Positions 1-10,955 of a DNA stretch of 64,000 nt are shown piece after piece (position 1 is the first letter of the stretch; each line of letters starts with the position of its first letter). The stretch is from Callorhinus ursinus (taxonomy: Eukaryota; Chordata; Mammalia; Carnivora; Otariidae): NCBI RefSeq assembly GCF_003265705.1, contig NW_020313005.1, forward strand, positions 12,606,402-12,670,401, written 5' to 3'. Position numbers and translations under genes: made by a program. The notes below the pieces were generated by a model that worked only from the letters and a program-made list of their open reading frames with translations, was not told the DNA's origin and did no database searches.

Positions 1-1614
1 CAGAAATCAGTGGCATTCCTATACACCAACAACAAGACAGAAGAGAGACAAATCAAGGAGTCTATCCCATTTACAATTGCACCCAAAACCATTAGATACC
101 TAGGAATAAATCTAACCAAAGAGGCAAAGGATCTGTACTCAGAAAACTATAAAATACTCATGAAAGAAATTGAAGAAGACACAAAGAAATGGAAAAACGT
201 TCCATGCTCATGGATTGGGAGAATCAACATTGTGAAGATGTCAATGCTACCTAGAGCAATCTACACATTCAATGCAATCCCCATCAAAATACCATCCACT
301 TTTTTCAAAGAAATGGAACAAATAATCCTAAAATTTGTATGGAACCAGAAGAGACCCCGAATAGCCAGAGGAATATTGAAAAAGAAAAGCAAAGCTGGCG
401 GCATCACAATTCCGGACTTCCAGCTCTATTACAAAGCTGTCATCATCAAGACAGTATGGTACTGGCACAAAAACAGACACATAGATCAATGGAACAGAAT
501 CGAGAGCCCAGAAATGGACCCTCAACTCTATGGTCAACTTATTTTTGACAAAGCAGGAAAGAATGTCCAATGGCAAAAAGACAGTCTCTTCAACAAATGG
601 TGTTGGGAAAATTGGACAGCCACATGCAGAAGAATGAAACTGGACCATTTCCTTACACCACACACAAAAATAGACTCCAAATGGTTGAAAGACCTAAACA
701 TGAGACAGGAGTCCATCCAAATCCTAAAGGAGAACACAGGTAGCAACCTTTTCGACCTTAGCCGCAGCAACTTCTTCCTAGAAACATCGCCAAAGGCACG
801 GGAAGCCAGGGCAAAAATGAACTATTGGGATTTCATCAAGATAAAAAGCTTTTGCACAGCAAAAGAAACAGTCCACAAAACCAAAAGACAACCGACAGAA
901 TGGGAGAAAATATTTGCAAATGACATATCAGATAAAGGGCTAGTATCCAAAATCTATAAAGAACTTATCAAACTCAACACCCAAAGAACAAATAATCCAA
1001 TCAAGAAATGGGCAGAAGACATGAACAGACATTTCTCCAAAGAAGACATCCAAATGGCCAACAGGCACATGAAAAAGTGCTCAACATCGCTTGGCATCAG
1101 GGAAATCCAAATCAAAACCTCAATGAGATACCACCTCACACCCGTCAGAATGGCTAAAATTAACAAGTCAGGGAACGACAGATGTTGGCGGGGATGTGGA
1201 GAAAGGGGAACCCTCCTACACTGTTGGTGGGAATGCAAGCTGGTGCAACCCCTCTGGAAAACAGTATGGAGGTTCCTCAAACAGTTGAAATTAGGGCTAC
1301 CGTTCGATCCAGCAATTGCACTACTGGGTATTTACCCCAAAGATACAAATGTAGGGACCCGAAGGGGTACATGTACCCCAGTGTTTATAGCAGCAATGTC
1401 CACAATAGCCAAACTGTGGAAAGAGCCAAGATGCCCATCGACAGATGAATGGATAAAGAAGATGTGGTATATATACACAATGGAATATTATGTAGCCATC
1501 AAAAGGAATGAGATCTTGCCATTTGCAACGACGTGGATGGAACTGGAGGGTGTTATGCTGAGTGAAATAAGTCAATCAGAGAAAGACATGTATCACATGA
1601 CCTCACTGATATGA
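1..1614 (+). CDS. LINE-1 ORF2 protein, C-terminal part (cut by window edge)
   Basis: The frame is open from base 1 (QKSVAFLYT...) to a TGA at 1612-1614, 537 codons without a break. ORF2p is the L1 endonuclease/reverse transcriptase; this part lies after the reverse-transcriptase core and covers the thumb/C-terminal region. The C-terminal Cys-rich motif C-x3-C-x7-H-x4-C is intact ([18 protein letters not shown], about 1183-1236). The remainder, ending ...MYHMTSLI, matches the ORF2 ends of the two minus-strand L1s in this window. The endonuclease and RT catalytic motifs lie outside the window, so activity cannot be judged. It is in sense orientation relative to the contactin exons. Confidence 0.9.
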   Translation, partial: QKSVAFLYTNNKTEERQIKESIPFTIAPKTIRYLGINLTKEAKDLYSENYKILMKEIEEDTKKWKNVPCSWIGRINIVKMSMLPRAIYTFNAIPIKIPSTFFKEMEQIILKFVWNQKRPRIARGILKKKSKAGGITIPDFQLYYKAVIIKTVWYWHKNRHIDQWNRIESPEMDPQLYGQLIFDKAGKNVQWQKDSLFNKWCWENWTATCRRMKLDHFLTPHTKIDSKWLKDLNMRQESIQILKENTGSNLFDLSRSNFFLETSPKAREARAKMNYWDFIKIKSFCTAKETVHKTKRQPTEWEKIFANDISDKGLVSKIYKELIKLNTQRTNNPIKKWAEDMNRHFSKEDIQMANRHMKKCSTSLGIREIQIKTSMRYHLTPVRMAKINKSGNDRCWRGCGERGTLLHCWWECKLVQPLWKTVWRFLKQLKLGLPFDPAIALLGIYPKDTNVGTRRGTCTPVFIAAMSTIAKLWKEPRCPSTDEWIKKMWYIYTMEYYVAIKRNEILPFATTWMELEGVMLSEISQSEKDMYHMTSLI

Positions 1615-2073
1615 GGAATTCTTAATCTCAGGAAACAAACTGAGTGTTACCTGAGTGGTTGGGGGTGGGAGGGATGGGGTGGCTGGGTGATAGACATTGG
1701 GGATGGTATGTGCTATGGTGAGCGCTGTGAATTGTGCAAGACTGTTGAATCACAGATCTGTACTTCTGAAACAAATAACGCAACATATTTTAAGAAAAAA
1801 GAAAAAGAAGAAGATAACAGGAGAGGAAGAAAAGGGGAGTATGTCAGAGGGGGAGATGAACCATGAGAGATGTTGGACTCTGAAAAACAAACTGAGGGTT
1901 CTAGAGGGGAGGGGGTAGGGGGATGGGTTAGCCTGGTGATGGGTATTGAGGAGGGCACGTTCTGCATGGAGCACTGGGTGTTATGAACAAACAATGAATC
2001 ATGGAACACTGCACCAAAAACTAATGATGTAATATATGGTGATTAACATAACAATAAAAAAATTTAAAAAAAA
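1..2073 (+). mobile_element. Young carnivore LINE-1, 3' part
   Basis: ORF2 tail (1-1614), a 3' UTR of about 460 bp, and an A-rich tail with AATAAA near 2052. The 3' UTR has two related modules (about 1640-1830 and 1870-2073), each with a G-rich stretch followed by a GTGATxG / AGCACTG-like segment and an AT-rich end. The same two-module 3' UTR occurs in the minus-strand L1s at 30731 and 38315. The target-site duplication cannot be tested because the 5' end is outside the window. Confidence 0.9.
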
Positions 2074-2574
2074 GAGAGACTAAAGAGGCTACTGTTTCCT
2101 TGAACAAACAGCTTTTAGTCACTACAGGCTAATGGCTCAGTAATGTAGCTCGTGGCTGTAGGAATGAAACAGGACTATGATGGAGGGACAGAAATGTTCT
2201 GTTATTTTTGTTTTTGATTTATTTTCTCAGGATCTATATCCTACAAGAAAAAGCACTTTATTGCAGTCTATGTGTATGCTATGATCATGTGAAGTTTTGG
2301 GTTTTTTTCCTAAAATAGAGTAATATAGTTAGGTGATAGATCTCTAGTGTTGGTAGAGGAATTATGTATTTTGTATCTTAGGAGAAAAGAAGTTCATATG
2401 TTTCTTCAGAAATAAACTATATAGGGTTAGTATGTAATCTTGTGTTTACTTTATCCTGTGTTGATTTACCTTAAATTTTTAACATACGTATCTATAAAAT
2501 CATAAATGTTTATGACTTTAACTTACATTTCCATTAAAGTATTTTATGCTTAAAATTAAAAAAAAAGTGAGAAA
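2074..2574. other. Unassigned AT-rich intronic sequence
   Basis: No repeat family, exon-like open segment or RNA gene recognised. Confidence 0.5.
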
Positions 2575-2664
2575 AAAATTATCCCTACTTCACATCATAT
2601 TCAAAAAATATATTCAGGTAGATTGAAGCCCTAAATACATAAAATTTTAAAAAGATAAAATAGG

Positions 2665-2890
2665 AGGCAAACCAAGAAACAATCTTAACTATGGAGAAGA
2701 AACTGATGGTTACCAGCAGGGAAGGGGTGGTGGGGAGGGGATGGATGAAATAAGTGATGGGAATTAAGGAGTACTCATGATAAGCACTGGGTATTGTATG
2801 GAAGTGTTGAATATTGTACACTTGAAACGAATATTACATTGTATGTTAACTAAAATTTAAATAAAAATTTAAATAATAAAAAATAAAATA
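2665..2890 (+). mobile_element. 5'-truncated LINE-1 3' end inserted into older L1
   Basis: Starts GGCAAACCAAGAAACAATC and continues through the single-module L1 3' UTR (GAGAAGAAACTGATGGTTAC, then AGCACTGGGTATTG) to an A-rich tail. Flanks AAAGATAAAATAGGA and AAAAGATAGGA look like a decayed target-site duplication, and the older L1 resumes on the far side. Confidence 0.65.
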
Positions 2891-3098
2891 AAAGATAGGA
2901 GAATATCTTCATGACTTTGGAATAGGAAAGGAATTCTTTAAAAATAAAAGGGAAAAGCAACCATTGAAGAAGATTGATTTTTAAAAGTTTGTATTAAAAT
3001 TATGAAATTTTGTTCTTCAAAATAAACCTTAAAGAGAGTGTCAAGATAAACCCTGGAGTGGGACAAGATATTTCAATCTCATAAGTAAAAATTATCTA

Positions 3099-3222
3099 GG
3101 GGTGCCTGACTGGCTCAGTCAGAAGAATGTGTGATGCTTATTTTGGGGTCGTGAGTTCAAGCCCCACACTGGGTGTAGAGATTACCGAAAAAAAATTAAA
3201 TTAAATTAAAAATATTTTTAAA
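3099..3222 (+). mobile_element. Old carnivore SINE (SINEC, short GTAGAGATTAC type)
   Basis: tRNA-derived head (GGTGCCTGACTGGCTCAGTC), B box-like GAGTTCAAGCCCC, then the GGGTGTAGAGATTAC end and an A/T-rich tail. It lacks the long CT-rich body of the other SINEs here, indicating an older subfamily. It sits inside the ancient L1. Confidence 0.75.
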
Positions 3223-4080
3223 AGATCTAATATTCAGATTTATGATCAAAACAACAAAACAAAGTAAAATCAGTAAAAAAAATTTGCAAAATCTTGAACA
3301 GACTTTTCACAATAGAGGCATTTCAATGGGAAAAGGTGTTCAACTCAATTAGTAACAAGGAAACGCAAATTAAAAAAATATAGTATGGTATCCTTACAAA
3401 TCCCCCAAATTTGAGGAAAAATTAATAATCTGACAATAACAAGATATAGTGGAGCAAAGGGAAATCTTATGCCTACTGGAAAGATTATATATTTTCACAA
3501 CCACTCTAGAAGCAATTTGGCATTATATAGCAAAGATGTGCATACCCAAGAATTTCTCTATTCTACTCTGTTAATACCTAGCTAATCTCTTACACATGTG
3601 CATCAAGAGATGCACACAACAATGTTCGTTGGTGCATTGTTGGTAAAAGCAAAAGCTGACAATACCCAAATGTCCATCAACAATAAAATAATAAATTATA
3701 GTATATTGAGATAATACAACACTATTCAACAATATAAATTAATGAACTACAGCTACATTCTACACTTTAGATGAATCACATAAACAAGGATGAATGAAGA
3801 GACAGGGCACAAGAGTATATAATGTGATTCTATAAAGTTCAAAAATGGGCAAAACTAAACCATATTGTTGGGAAATTCATATATAGATGTTAAAACTAAG
3901 AGAAAACCTGGGGAATGATCCATCAACAAAATCAGAATACTGGGTAAGGTTGTGACCATGGTGGGCCATGCAGTAAAGTTTCGGAAGTTCTGGCAATACT
4001 CTAACTCCTAACCAACGTAATGGTTACATAAGCACCAATTTCATAATTTTTTAAAAGTATATAAAAATGGTTTATATACT

Positions 4081-5155
4081 TTGACATAATATAACTAAAT
4101 TTTGACTTGTTCTTTAAAAATTCTGCCTTCTACCAAATGCATTCTATTACTGCTATATCACCTAATTTGTAGACTCCCCATATAAGAGGTTTTTTTACAC
4201 TTCTGCCATTTAGGTTTTTTTCCCTATAAAGTTTTTATTGTTACTGCAGAAGGAATCTGTGTGACAAAGGTCATTAGGTTTTTTTTCTAAGGGTAATAGG
4301 TTAAAAAGAAATTGGTGTTTTTGCAGTTCCTAGTAGGAAAAAAAAAGATAATGGATTGACCCTATAGCACATACCAGTTATTGCTTATTCCACTGAATTT
4401 GCTCAATATTTGTAGTATTTCTTGGGTTCAAAAGACATCTCAAATAGACATAACCTGGAGTAATTACAGTTCCCAGGAGGTACCATAACTTTAGGCAGCA
4501 TTATTTCTAAGTACTTTATGAAGCACTCACTTTATCACAACATGCATATTCCTAAGAGATGAAGAAAAATAATAGTTTAAGACTTCCAGTGGAAATGTAG
4601 TTTCACCTAGAGAAGACAAGGAGAGAGAGAGTCAGAGATAGAGACAAAGACAGAGAGAAACTTAGACTTATCACCATCCCTTAAGAAGGACAATCACAAT
4701 CAGAAACATCAGAAATGTGACAGAAACAAATGAGAGAGCTGAAGGGTTCAAACATGCTATTCCATTTATTGTTTGCTAATGGAACCAGGTGACTTTTCAC
4801 CCTTAGTAGTAATAATAATAAGATCTTTGAATATAATGCCTGCTTCTTGGAAACTGCCTTTTTCTCTAGTTGCTAAGTAATATTTCACTTTTCATTATAA
4901 GAGAAAGATAGATGGTACTTAACCTGCTTTGCAGGTTATTTTACCAGATAACTCAATTTTCTTCTAGAATGCTAGATGAGGTTTTATTCTCACTCAAAAC
5001 AGCCAAGGTAGTGTAAATAAGACACTTGTTCATTATTGCCTTCATGTCTCCAACAACCTTAGATATGTGCTAGTGTGGGAGGTTTTAAAACAAAATTATC
5101 TGTACATCATTTGGCAAAAATTATCTTCCAAAATTTCTATACCAAGTTTTGATAT
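4081..5155. other. Unassigned AT-rich intronic sequence
   Basis: No gene or clear repeat. A purine-rich GA low-complexity tract lies at about 4618-4663. Confidence 0.5.
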
Positions 5156-5415
5156 TTTGACAAGTTGAAACAAAATAAAAAATAGATTTCAAGCTTAGAG
5201 TTTAATAGACCATTTGTTAAAATTAAAGAATCTTAAGATTGAGTCACAATAGCTAATAAAAATAAGAAACTGGAATACAAACCAAGTCTTATTATAAAGA
5301 TTACCTATTTTGTTACATTTGTAATTGTTTATATTGTTTACATACTTGAAATTTTTATATTTTTTATATTGTGCCACTCAGCCTGGTGCAGTCTTATTGC
5401 AATGTTAGTGATTTA
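5156..5415 (-). repeat. Inverted duplication arm 1 (260 bp)
   Basis: Reads as the exact reverse complement of 8179-8438: I compared all 260 positions and found no difference. The match ends abruptly at both sides. An incidental 60-codon open frame lies within it on the minus strand and is identical in the other arm; it looks AT-rich and non-coding. No known interspersed repeat recognised in the segment. Confidence 0.92.
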
Positions 5416-5864
5416 AATGAATGTTTTATATAACAAAGCAATATATTAATGATATAGATGATCTAGATAGTTAAAAATATAAATAGATATGAAAATATTT
5501 CTTGGAGAAAAAATTCCCCTGGACATCATTACTACCAATGCTTATCAAGCAACTACTGACCTAAATTCAACAAGTACAGTGTACTTCTTCCTGCATTATT
5601 GCCTTAGAATTTACTTTAAATACCAGAGATCCTGAAATCAATCTCCTAGCCTACTGCCTACACCAATCACATTTCTTCTTTCTCCTGGCTTTGTTTCTTT
5701 ACCCAAATTAATTTCTTTACTCTCTAACCACAGAATCTCCTCTCCAGTACTTACTCTGATTTAGTCTCTACTTGCAATAGTTTGCCTTCCTAGAACTTTC
5801 CAATTTCCCAAAGGAAATTTTCCAAGTGAAAATAACCATAATAATTACTACTTCTTATTATGTA
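5416..5864. other. Unassigned intronic sequence
   Basis: Nothing recognised; AT-rich on the left, mixed composition from about 5640. Confidence 0.5.
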
Positions 5865-6045
5865 CCATACACTGCAACTAGCATTTCATATGCTTTATGT
5901 CACTTATTACCCAAAATAAAAGAGTTGTTATTATCATTCTTTTTACCGATAAAACAACTGAGATTTAAAGAAGTTACATAAGTTAACCAAAGTCAAAATG
6001 CTGTCCAAATCAAGTCCACACTCCTAGCTCCAAGACTCATATTCC
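5865..6045 (-). mobile_element. MIR SINE (ancient)
   Basis: Reverse-complement MIR layout: ...TTATGTACCATACACTGC..., CATATGCTTTATGTCACTTA, ...ACAACTGAGATTTAAAGAAG..., ending near CAAGTCCACACTCCTAG. Heavily diverged. Confidence 0.6.
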
Positions 6046-6316
6046 TAGCCCCAAGACTAAGTTTGGAAGATCCTCTAGGGCTAGAAGTACTGTCTTTCTA
6101 TTCACCTACCCTTGCAGATTGCTGTACTCATTTCTGTGAATATGCATAGATCCTTATTCAATTTTAATCATGAGCTTGAGAGATTAAGTTTGTGAGTTCT
6201 CTCTTTCCAAAACTTGTCATTAATAACATACACAATCAAAGCTAAAAATCTACTTCTGATAACAACAGAATGAATAAAAGGATAGGACAAAGTATCTAAT
6301 TGATAATATATATATT

Positions 6317-6734
6317 TTAAAGATTTTATTTATTTTAGAATGAGAGTTAGAGAGCAGGGGAAGGGGAGAGGGAGATGGAGAGAGAGACTCTCAGGCAGAC
6401 CCCCTGCTGTGCACGGTGCAGGAAGCAGGGCTTGACCCCACAACCCTGAGATCTTGTGAACTGAGCTGAAATCAAGAGTCAGGTGGTTTGGGGCACCTGG
6501 GTGGCTCAGTGGTTAGGCGTCTGCCTTCAGCTCAGGTCATGATCCCAGCATCCTGGGATCGAGCCCCACATCGGGCTCCCTGCTCGGCGGGAAGCCTGCT
6601 TCTCCCTCTTCCACTTCCCCCTGCTTGTGTTCCCTCTCTCGCTTTGTCTCTCTCTGTCAAATAAATAAATAAAATCTTAAAAAAAAAAAAAAAGGAGTCA
6701 GGTGGTTTAACAGACTGAGCCACCCAGGTGCCCC
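6317..6734 (-). mobile_element. SINEC, split by a second SINEC
   Basis: Minus-strand copy: TTTTAAAGATTTTATTTATTTT tail, body to 6475, and the tRNA-like head (AACAGACTGAGCCACCCAGG) resuming at 6709. Probable target-site duplication GATAATATATAT / GATAATGTATAT at about 6302 and 6735. The plus-strand SINE at 6490-6694 lies inside it. Confidence 0.85.
6490..6694 (+). mobile_element. SINEC inserted within another SINEC
   Basis: Complete copy: GGGGCACCTGGGTGGCTCAG head, CT-rich body, AAATAAATAAATAAAATC and poly(A). A perfect 14 bp target-site duplication, GAGTCAGGTGGTTT, lies at 6476-6489 and 6695-6708 within the host SINE. Confidence 0.95.
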
Positions 6735-7554
6735 GATAATGTATATTTTTAGTATGATTTTGTATTTCTCAGTCCTTTGACTCTTATTTTGCCTTTAGAT
6801 TGTTATTTGCTGTATTTATTATTTGCTGTTACTTGCTCTAAATTAAAATACAGTCTTATTAAAAGTGGTAGCTGTATTTTCTTTATTCTGTATTCCAATT
6901 CTCCTAGCACATTCAGCTCATGAATAAATATCAAATTACATGGTAAAACCCATATTTATAACTAGATGAAGTACAGAAAATAGGGAAAGCATAGTATAAA
7001 TAAGAAATCAGAGCAAGGTCCCAAATAAATGTCAAAAATATCAATTTCCCTATCTTATTTTCTATATAGATTATTACATTATATATTATACATAAGCACT
7101 GCAAATTTGTTTGAGTCATGAAACTAGTTGGAAGGAAATGATAATACTGTTGATAAAAATAAAATGTGGATAATTAAGTAATCAAAATCAATATGATTAC
7201 CTAACAGGTAATAGTTTCAAGAGCATAGAATTTAGCCAGAAGATTCTGGTGGCTTTTGAATTATCTAATTACTTGCTTGCAGAAGTCACTTAATTTTTCC
7301 AAATAATTTTAAAGGGATCAGGTAATTCTTTAATCTACCACATTTTTAAGAATCAAATGAGATAACATACATGAAATTAGGTCATAAAACCACAACATAG
7401 TGTATAAATGTACAATTTTATTTTATAAATTTTCAAACAATTCACAAGCAATCTTACTTTCTAACTGATGGTTTTCAACCAAGGAGTAGCCTAATAAAAG
7501 CAGAATTGTAGGAAGATGAATGGGACAGAGTAAAGGATGAAGGGATAAATGTCA
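6735..7554. other. Unassigned AT-rich intronic sequence
   Basis: No gene, RNA or repeat family recognised. Confidence 0.5.
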
Positions 7555-8050
7555 GGACTAGGTTGATGACAGCAAGAATAGAAGAAATTTAAAGAGGCAA
7601 TTATAGCCAAATGAAAAAAGCCACATACTGTATAATTCCAACTATATGACATTCTGGAAAAGGCAAAATTACAGAGATGGTAAAAAATGAAATAGTGGTT
7701 GCTAGAATTTAGGGGACAGGGAGGGATGAATAGGCAGAGCACAGAAGATTTTTATGGCAGTGAAACTAATCTGTATAATACACAATTGTAAATACGTGTA
7801 CTTATACTTTTGCCAAAACCATAAATGCACAACACCCAGAGTGAACCCTAAGATATGCCATGGGCTTTGTATGGTAGTAAAATGTCAATGTAGGTAACAA
7901 ATGTATCACTCTGGTGGGGAATTTTGATAGTGGAGAAGGTGATGTATATGTGGAGATGGGGTGTATTTGAGAACCCTCCGTGCTTGCCACTCCCTTTTCC
8001 TGTGAACCTAAAACTTTTCTTAAAGATAAAGTTTATTAATTTAAAAAAAA
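7555..8050 (+). mobile_element. Ancient LINE-1 3' end
   Basis: Contains the old-L1 3' UTR phrases ACTGTATAATTCCAACTATATGAC, GTCAATGTAGGTAACAAATG, TGTATCACTCTGGTGGGGA and CCTGTGAACCTAAAACT, then AT-rich tail. Strongly diverged and without open frame. Confidence 0.75.
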
Positions 8051-8178
8051 GATAGACATTGTGAGAGACATTCTGAAGGAATCTGAGACTCAGATTCTCA
8101 CCTACCAGAAATAATTGTTAGAAATAATTTGGTAGTAATACACTGAAATAAGAGTCTAGTCTTATTTTAAAATAAGGC

Positions 8179-8438
8179 TAAATCACTAACATTGCAATAA
8201 GACTGCACCAGGCTGAGTGGCACAATATAAAAAATATAAAAATTTCAAGTATGTAAACAATATAAACAATTACAAATGTAACAAAATAGGTAATCTTTAT
8301 AATAAGACTTGGTTTGTATTCCAGTTTCTTATTTTTATTAGCTATTGTGACTCAATCTTAAGATTCTTTAATTTTAACAAATGGTCTATTAAACTCTAAG
8401 CTTGAAATCTATTTTTTATTTTGTTTCAACTTGTCAAA
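8179..8438 (+). repeat. Inverted duplication arm 2 (260 bp)
   Basis: Exact reverse complement of 5156-5415, separated from it by 2763 bp. The left boundary abuts the palindromic stretch CTTATTTTAAAATAAG at 8161-8176. See findings for the fold-back junction. Confidence 0.92.
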
Positions 8439-8504
8439 GATCTTAGTGCCAGTTCTGTCTCTATTGCATTAAAGTGGGTATCAGCTTCCTATGACTTGGC
8501 CCTC

Positions 8505-8705
8505 ACATCTGTTATGAAGCCATTATTCCCTGGCACCGAGATAGATTCCGGGCACATAGGAGGTATGCAATAAATATATAGGGAATGAATGAATGAATGA
8601 ATGAATGAATGAATGAGTAAATGAATAGACCATACTTCCCTCATAGGGTTGTTGTATCTAATGAGATAATGTATCATAAGTGCTTTACGAACTATAAAGA
8701 AATAA
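8505..8705 (+). mobile_element. MIR-like relics around a (GAAT)n tract
   Basis: GGGCACATAGGAGGTATGCAATAAAT resembles the MIR/L2 3' end and runs into the GAAT repeat. It is followed at 8637-8705 by CTCATAGGGTTGTTG...AATGAGATAATGTAT...GTGCTTTAC, a second MIR segment in the same orientation. Confidence 0.55.
8582..8627 (+). repeat. (GAAT)n microsatellite
   Basis: About eight GAAT units plus degenerate ones, at the 3' end of a MIR/L2-like relic where such tracts commonly arise. Confidence 0.9.
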
Positions 8706-8939
8706 ATATATGAAAATATCATTAACTAATTGGAAATTCAATTTAGCCTTATTTTAAAAGTTCCAACAAAGCTATTCAACAATTAAATGGATTACTTTCA
8801 AAATAGTGAGTTCTCTGTCCTTAGAGTAGTTAAACATTAAAGTTGAATGATCTCTATCAGATAAGCAATAAATGTAACTCTTGCTGTGAGAATAGGGTGA
8901 CATGCAATTTTAAGATTCTATAATTTTTTAGGAAAGATA

Positions 8940-9172
8940 GCCAACATTTATTGAATGTTTATTGGGTGTCAGACACAGTGCTAATTACTGTGCATTCCCT
9001 CACAACCCTCTGAGATACATAAGACTGGTACACTCACAAAACAGGCTCAGAGATGTTAAGGAACTTGTCTGCATTACAGGGTAGGAAGTAACTAGGGAAG
9101 GACTTGAATCCAGATATATCTAGCTCCTGGGCCATTGCTTAAAAGTCTATATCACTATGTTACACTGCCTCA
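8940..9172 (-). mobile_element. MIR SINE (ancient)
   Basis: Near-full-length reverse-complement MIR: CAACATTTATTGAATG, GTGTCAGACACAGTGCTAA, CTCACAACCCTCTGAG, CAGGCTCAGAGATGTTAAGG, GACTTGAATCCAG, and a TTACACTGCCTC end. Confidence 0.75.
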
Positions 9173-10242
9173 TAAAAGCATCAGTATCTCCTTGACTCAT
9201 TACTGTGGCCATCACTAACTGAAATCTTTGTTCTAATTTATCTGCTAAATGACTGTTAATAGCTGCTTGGTGATTTGAGTCTATTTTATCAGTCCTAGCA
9301 AATCAAAAGTAGCATTTCTGATTTTATTAATTCCCCTACTACAAAATAGTATATGATACAGGAAAAGAAGCAAACATTTATAACATAATTTTTTTGAGTA
9401 ACAAAAAAATTAAAACTTTTTTTAAAATAAGGTGTCACTGAGACTTAATATTTGAAGCAACACTGCTGAAGACTATGAAACCAATTAGAGAATCAGGTTT
9501 AATCTGACCAGACATTATTACAAACTTTATAATAACAATATTTTAGTAGATCATTGCTGCCCCAGGCACATGAAAATGTTCCAAGTAAACTTCTAATGAC
9601 CAATCCTAAATTTTAAAGATGCATATTCCTCTAAAAGGCACTTTGTGCTTCAGGATAGTATGGAAATAATTCCACTACTCATTTCACATTGCTCAAAGTA
9701 CATGTTGTTCATCCTGATTGTATTTAGAATTGATTCCAACTTAGGCTATTACTCATTGACCCTTGATAATTATACCGAGAACATTTTTTTTTAATTAACC
9801 CATGCTTTCCAAAATACTCATTTAAGCCAAAATATAAGGTTGATTTAGAATGAGTGAAAAATAGCTTTGTCTTTCTTCCTTTTAGTTGAGTTTGTCACCA
9901 TATCTAACACAGAAGAGGGAGTAAAAGGAGTAGTTATAGCTTTGTGTGAATGACCTAAATTTCTGTGCACTTGCCTAATAGAATCTTTAACAATTGGCTT
10001 ACAGAATAGATTCCATATTTGGTCAGATAACTAAATTAAAAACAAAGATCTTTCTCCCTGGGTTTCCTGAATGAGTTTTCTTAGTTGTATAATTATATGA
10101 TGCTCAGAACTGAAAGAGATATCAGAAACCACCTAGACTCACCTAGACTAATTCCTTCATTTTATAGGTTGAAGAAATTATCTCTAAGTGAAATGATTTA
10201 CTTGTTGGCACACAACCTATGGGGAAGAAGATGACTTAGAAT
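9173..10242. other. Mostly unassigned intronic sequence
   Basis: AT-rich with no gene seen. About 10085-10228 ('gaaagagatatcagaaaccacctag', 'ttcattttataggttgaagaaatt') looks like an ancient L3/MIR-type relic, family uncertain. Confidence 0.45.
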
Positions 10243-10454
10243 GGTGCCTGGGTAGCTCAGTTGGTTAAACATCTGTCTTCAGCTGGTCATGATCTCAGGG
10301 TCCTGGGATGGAGCCCTACGTCATTGGGCTCCCTACTCAGCAGGGAGCCTGCTTCTCCCTCTCCCTCTGCCCCTCCCCCTGCTCATGTTCTCTCTCTTGC
10401 TCTTGCTCTCTCTCTCTCTCTCAAATAAATAAATAAAATTTTTTAAAAAAAAAA
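10243..10454 (+). mobile_element. SINEC
   Basis: GGTGCCTGGGTAGCTCAGTT head, CT-rich body, AAATAAATAAATAAAA tail. Decayed target-site duplication AAGATGACTTAGA / AAGATGGCTTAAA. Confidence 0.93.
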
Positions 10455-10773
10455 AGATGGCTTAAATCCCAAGTGTCTTAATTCCTAGCTTTTCTTCCTA
10501 TTCCATGTTTCATACAAGAATCCCTAATTGTTCTGTAGGGTAAATTCATGTCATTTTCAACCTTTTTAAAGTGTCATTGCCTGCCCCAATTTCCATCCCT
10601 GCCTCTAAATCCCAATCAAAATAGTATACCATGAAAATGAATCAAGAGAAAATAATATTAAATTGATAATATACTTAATCTTCTTTTATTGTGCTCTGAG
10701 TGTGATGAAGACATATCCTATATATTTGTAAGAGACAGATGTTATTTACAAACAAGCCTTTAAGTTTTCAGTA

Positions 10774-10946
10774 TTTCTTTTTTTAAAAAAATTTTATTTA
10801 TTTATTTATTTGCCAGAGAGAGAGGCAGGCAGAGGGAGAAGCAGGCTCCCTGCTAAGCAAGGAGCCCAATGCGGGACTCAATTCCAGGACCCTGGGATCA
10901 TGACCTGAGCCAAAGGGAGATACTTAACTGACTGAGCCATCCAAGC
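10774..10946 (-). mobile_element. SINEC (first of a tandem pair)
   Basis: Minus-strand copy with TTTTATTTATTTATTTATTTG tail and a GACTGAGCCATCCAAG head end. A short TTCAGTA repeat is present at both flanks of the pair. Confidence 0.88.
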
Positions 10947-10955
10947 GTTCAGTAG

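Larger units (their letters stand above)
2575..4080 (+). mobile_element. Ancient LINE-1 3' region, interrupted twice
   Basis: Degenerate ORF2 text (for example a degraded 'I-x-ALNT' stretch near 2615 and 'aatgggaaaaggtgttcaactcaattag' type sequence near 3330), followed by an old mammalian L1 3' end (TGATTCTATAAAGTTCAAAA near 3822). Broken by many stops. It is interrupted by a younger L1 3' end (2665-2890) and a SINE (3099-3222). Subfamily not resolved. Confidence 0.7.

Noticed and set aside
328..663. Minus-strand open frame of 111 codons
   Set aside because: Shadow of L1 ORF2 on the other strand; the same shadow occurs at 32123-32458 and 39887-40084.
5195..5377. 60-codon open frame repeated identically at 8217-8399
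   Set aside because: The identity follows from the DNA inverted duplication; the peptide is AT-driven (Asn, Lys, Ile, Tyr, Phe rich) with no domain. No evidence of a gene.
6490..6560. tRNA-like A and B box sequences at the heads of many repeats
   Set aside because: They belong to SINEC copies with tails and target-site duplications, not to functional tRNA genes; no cloverleaf with mature ends was found.
8582..8627. Regular short repeats as a CRISPR-like array
   Set aside because: It is a simple GAAT microsatellite without spacers; the window is mammalian.
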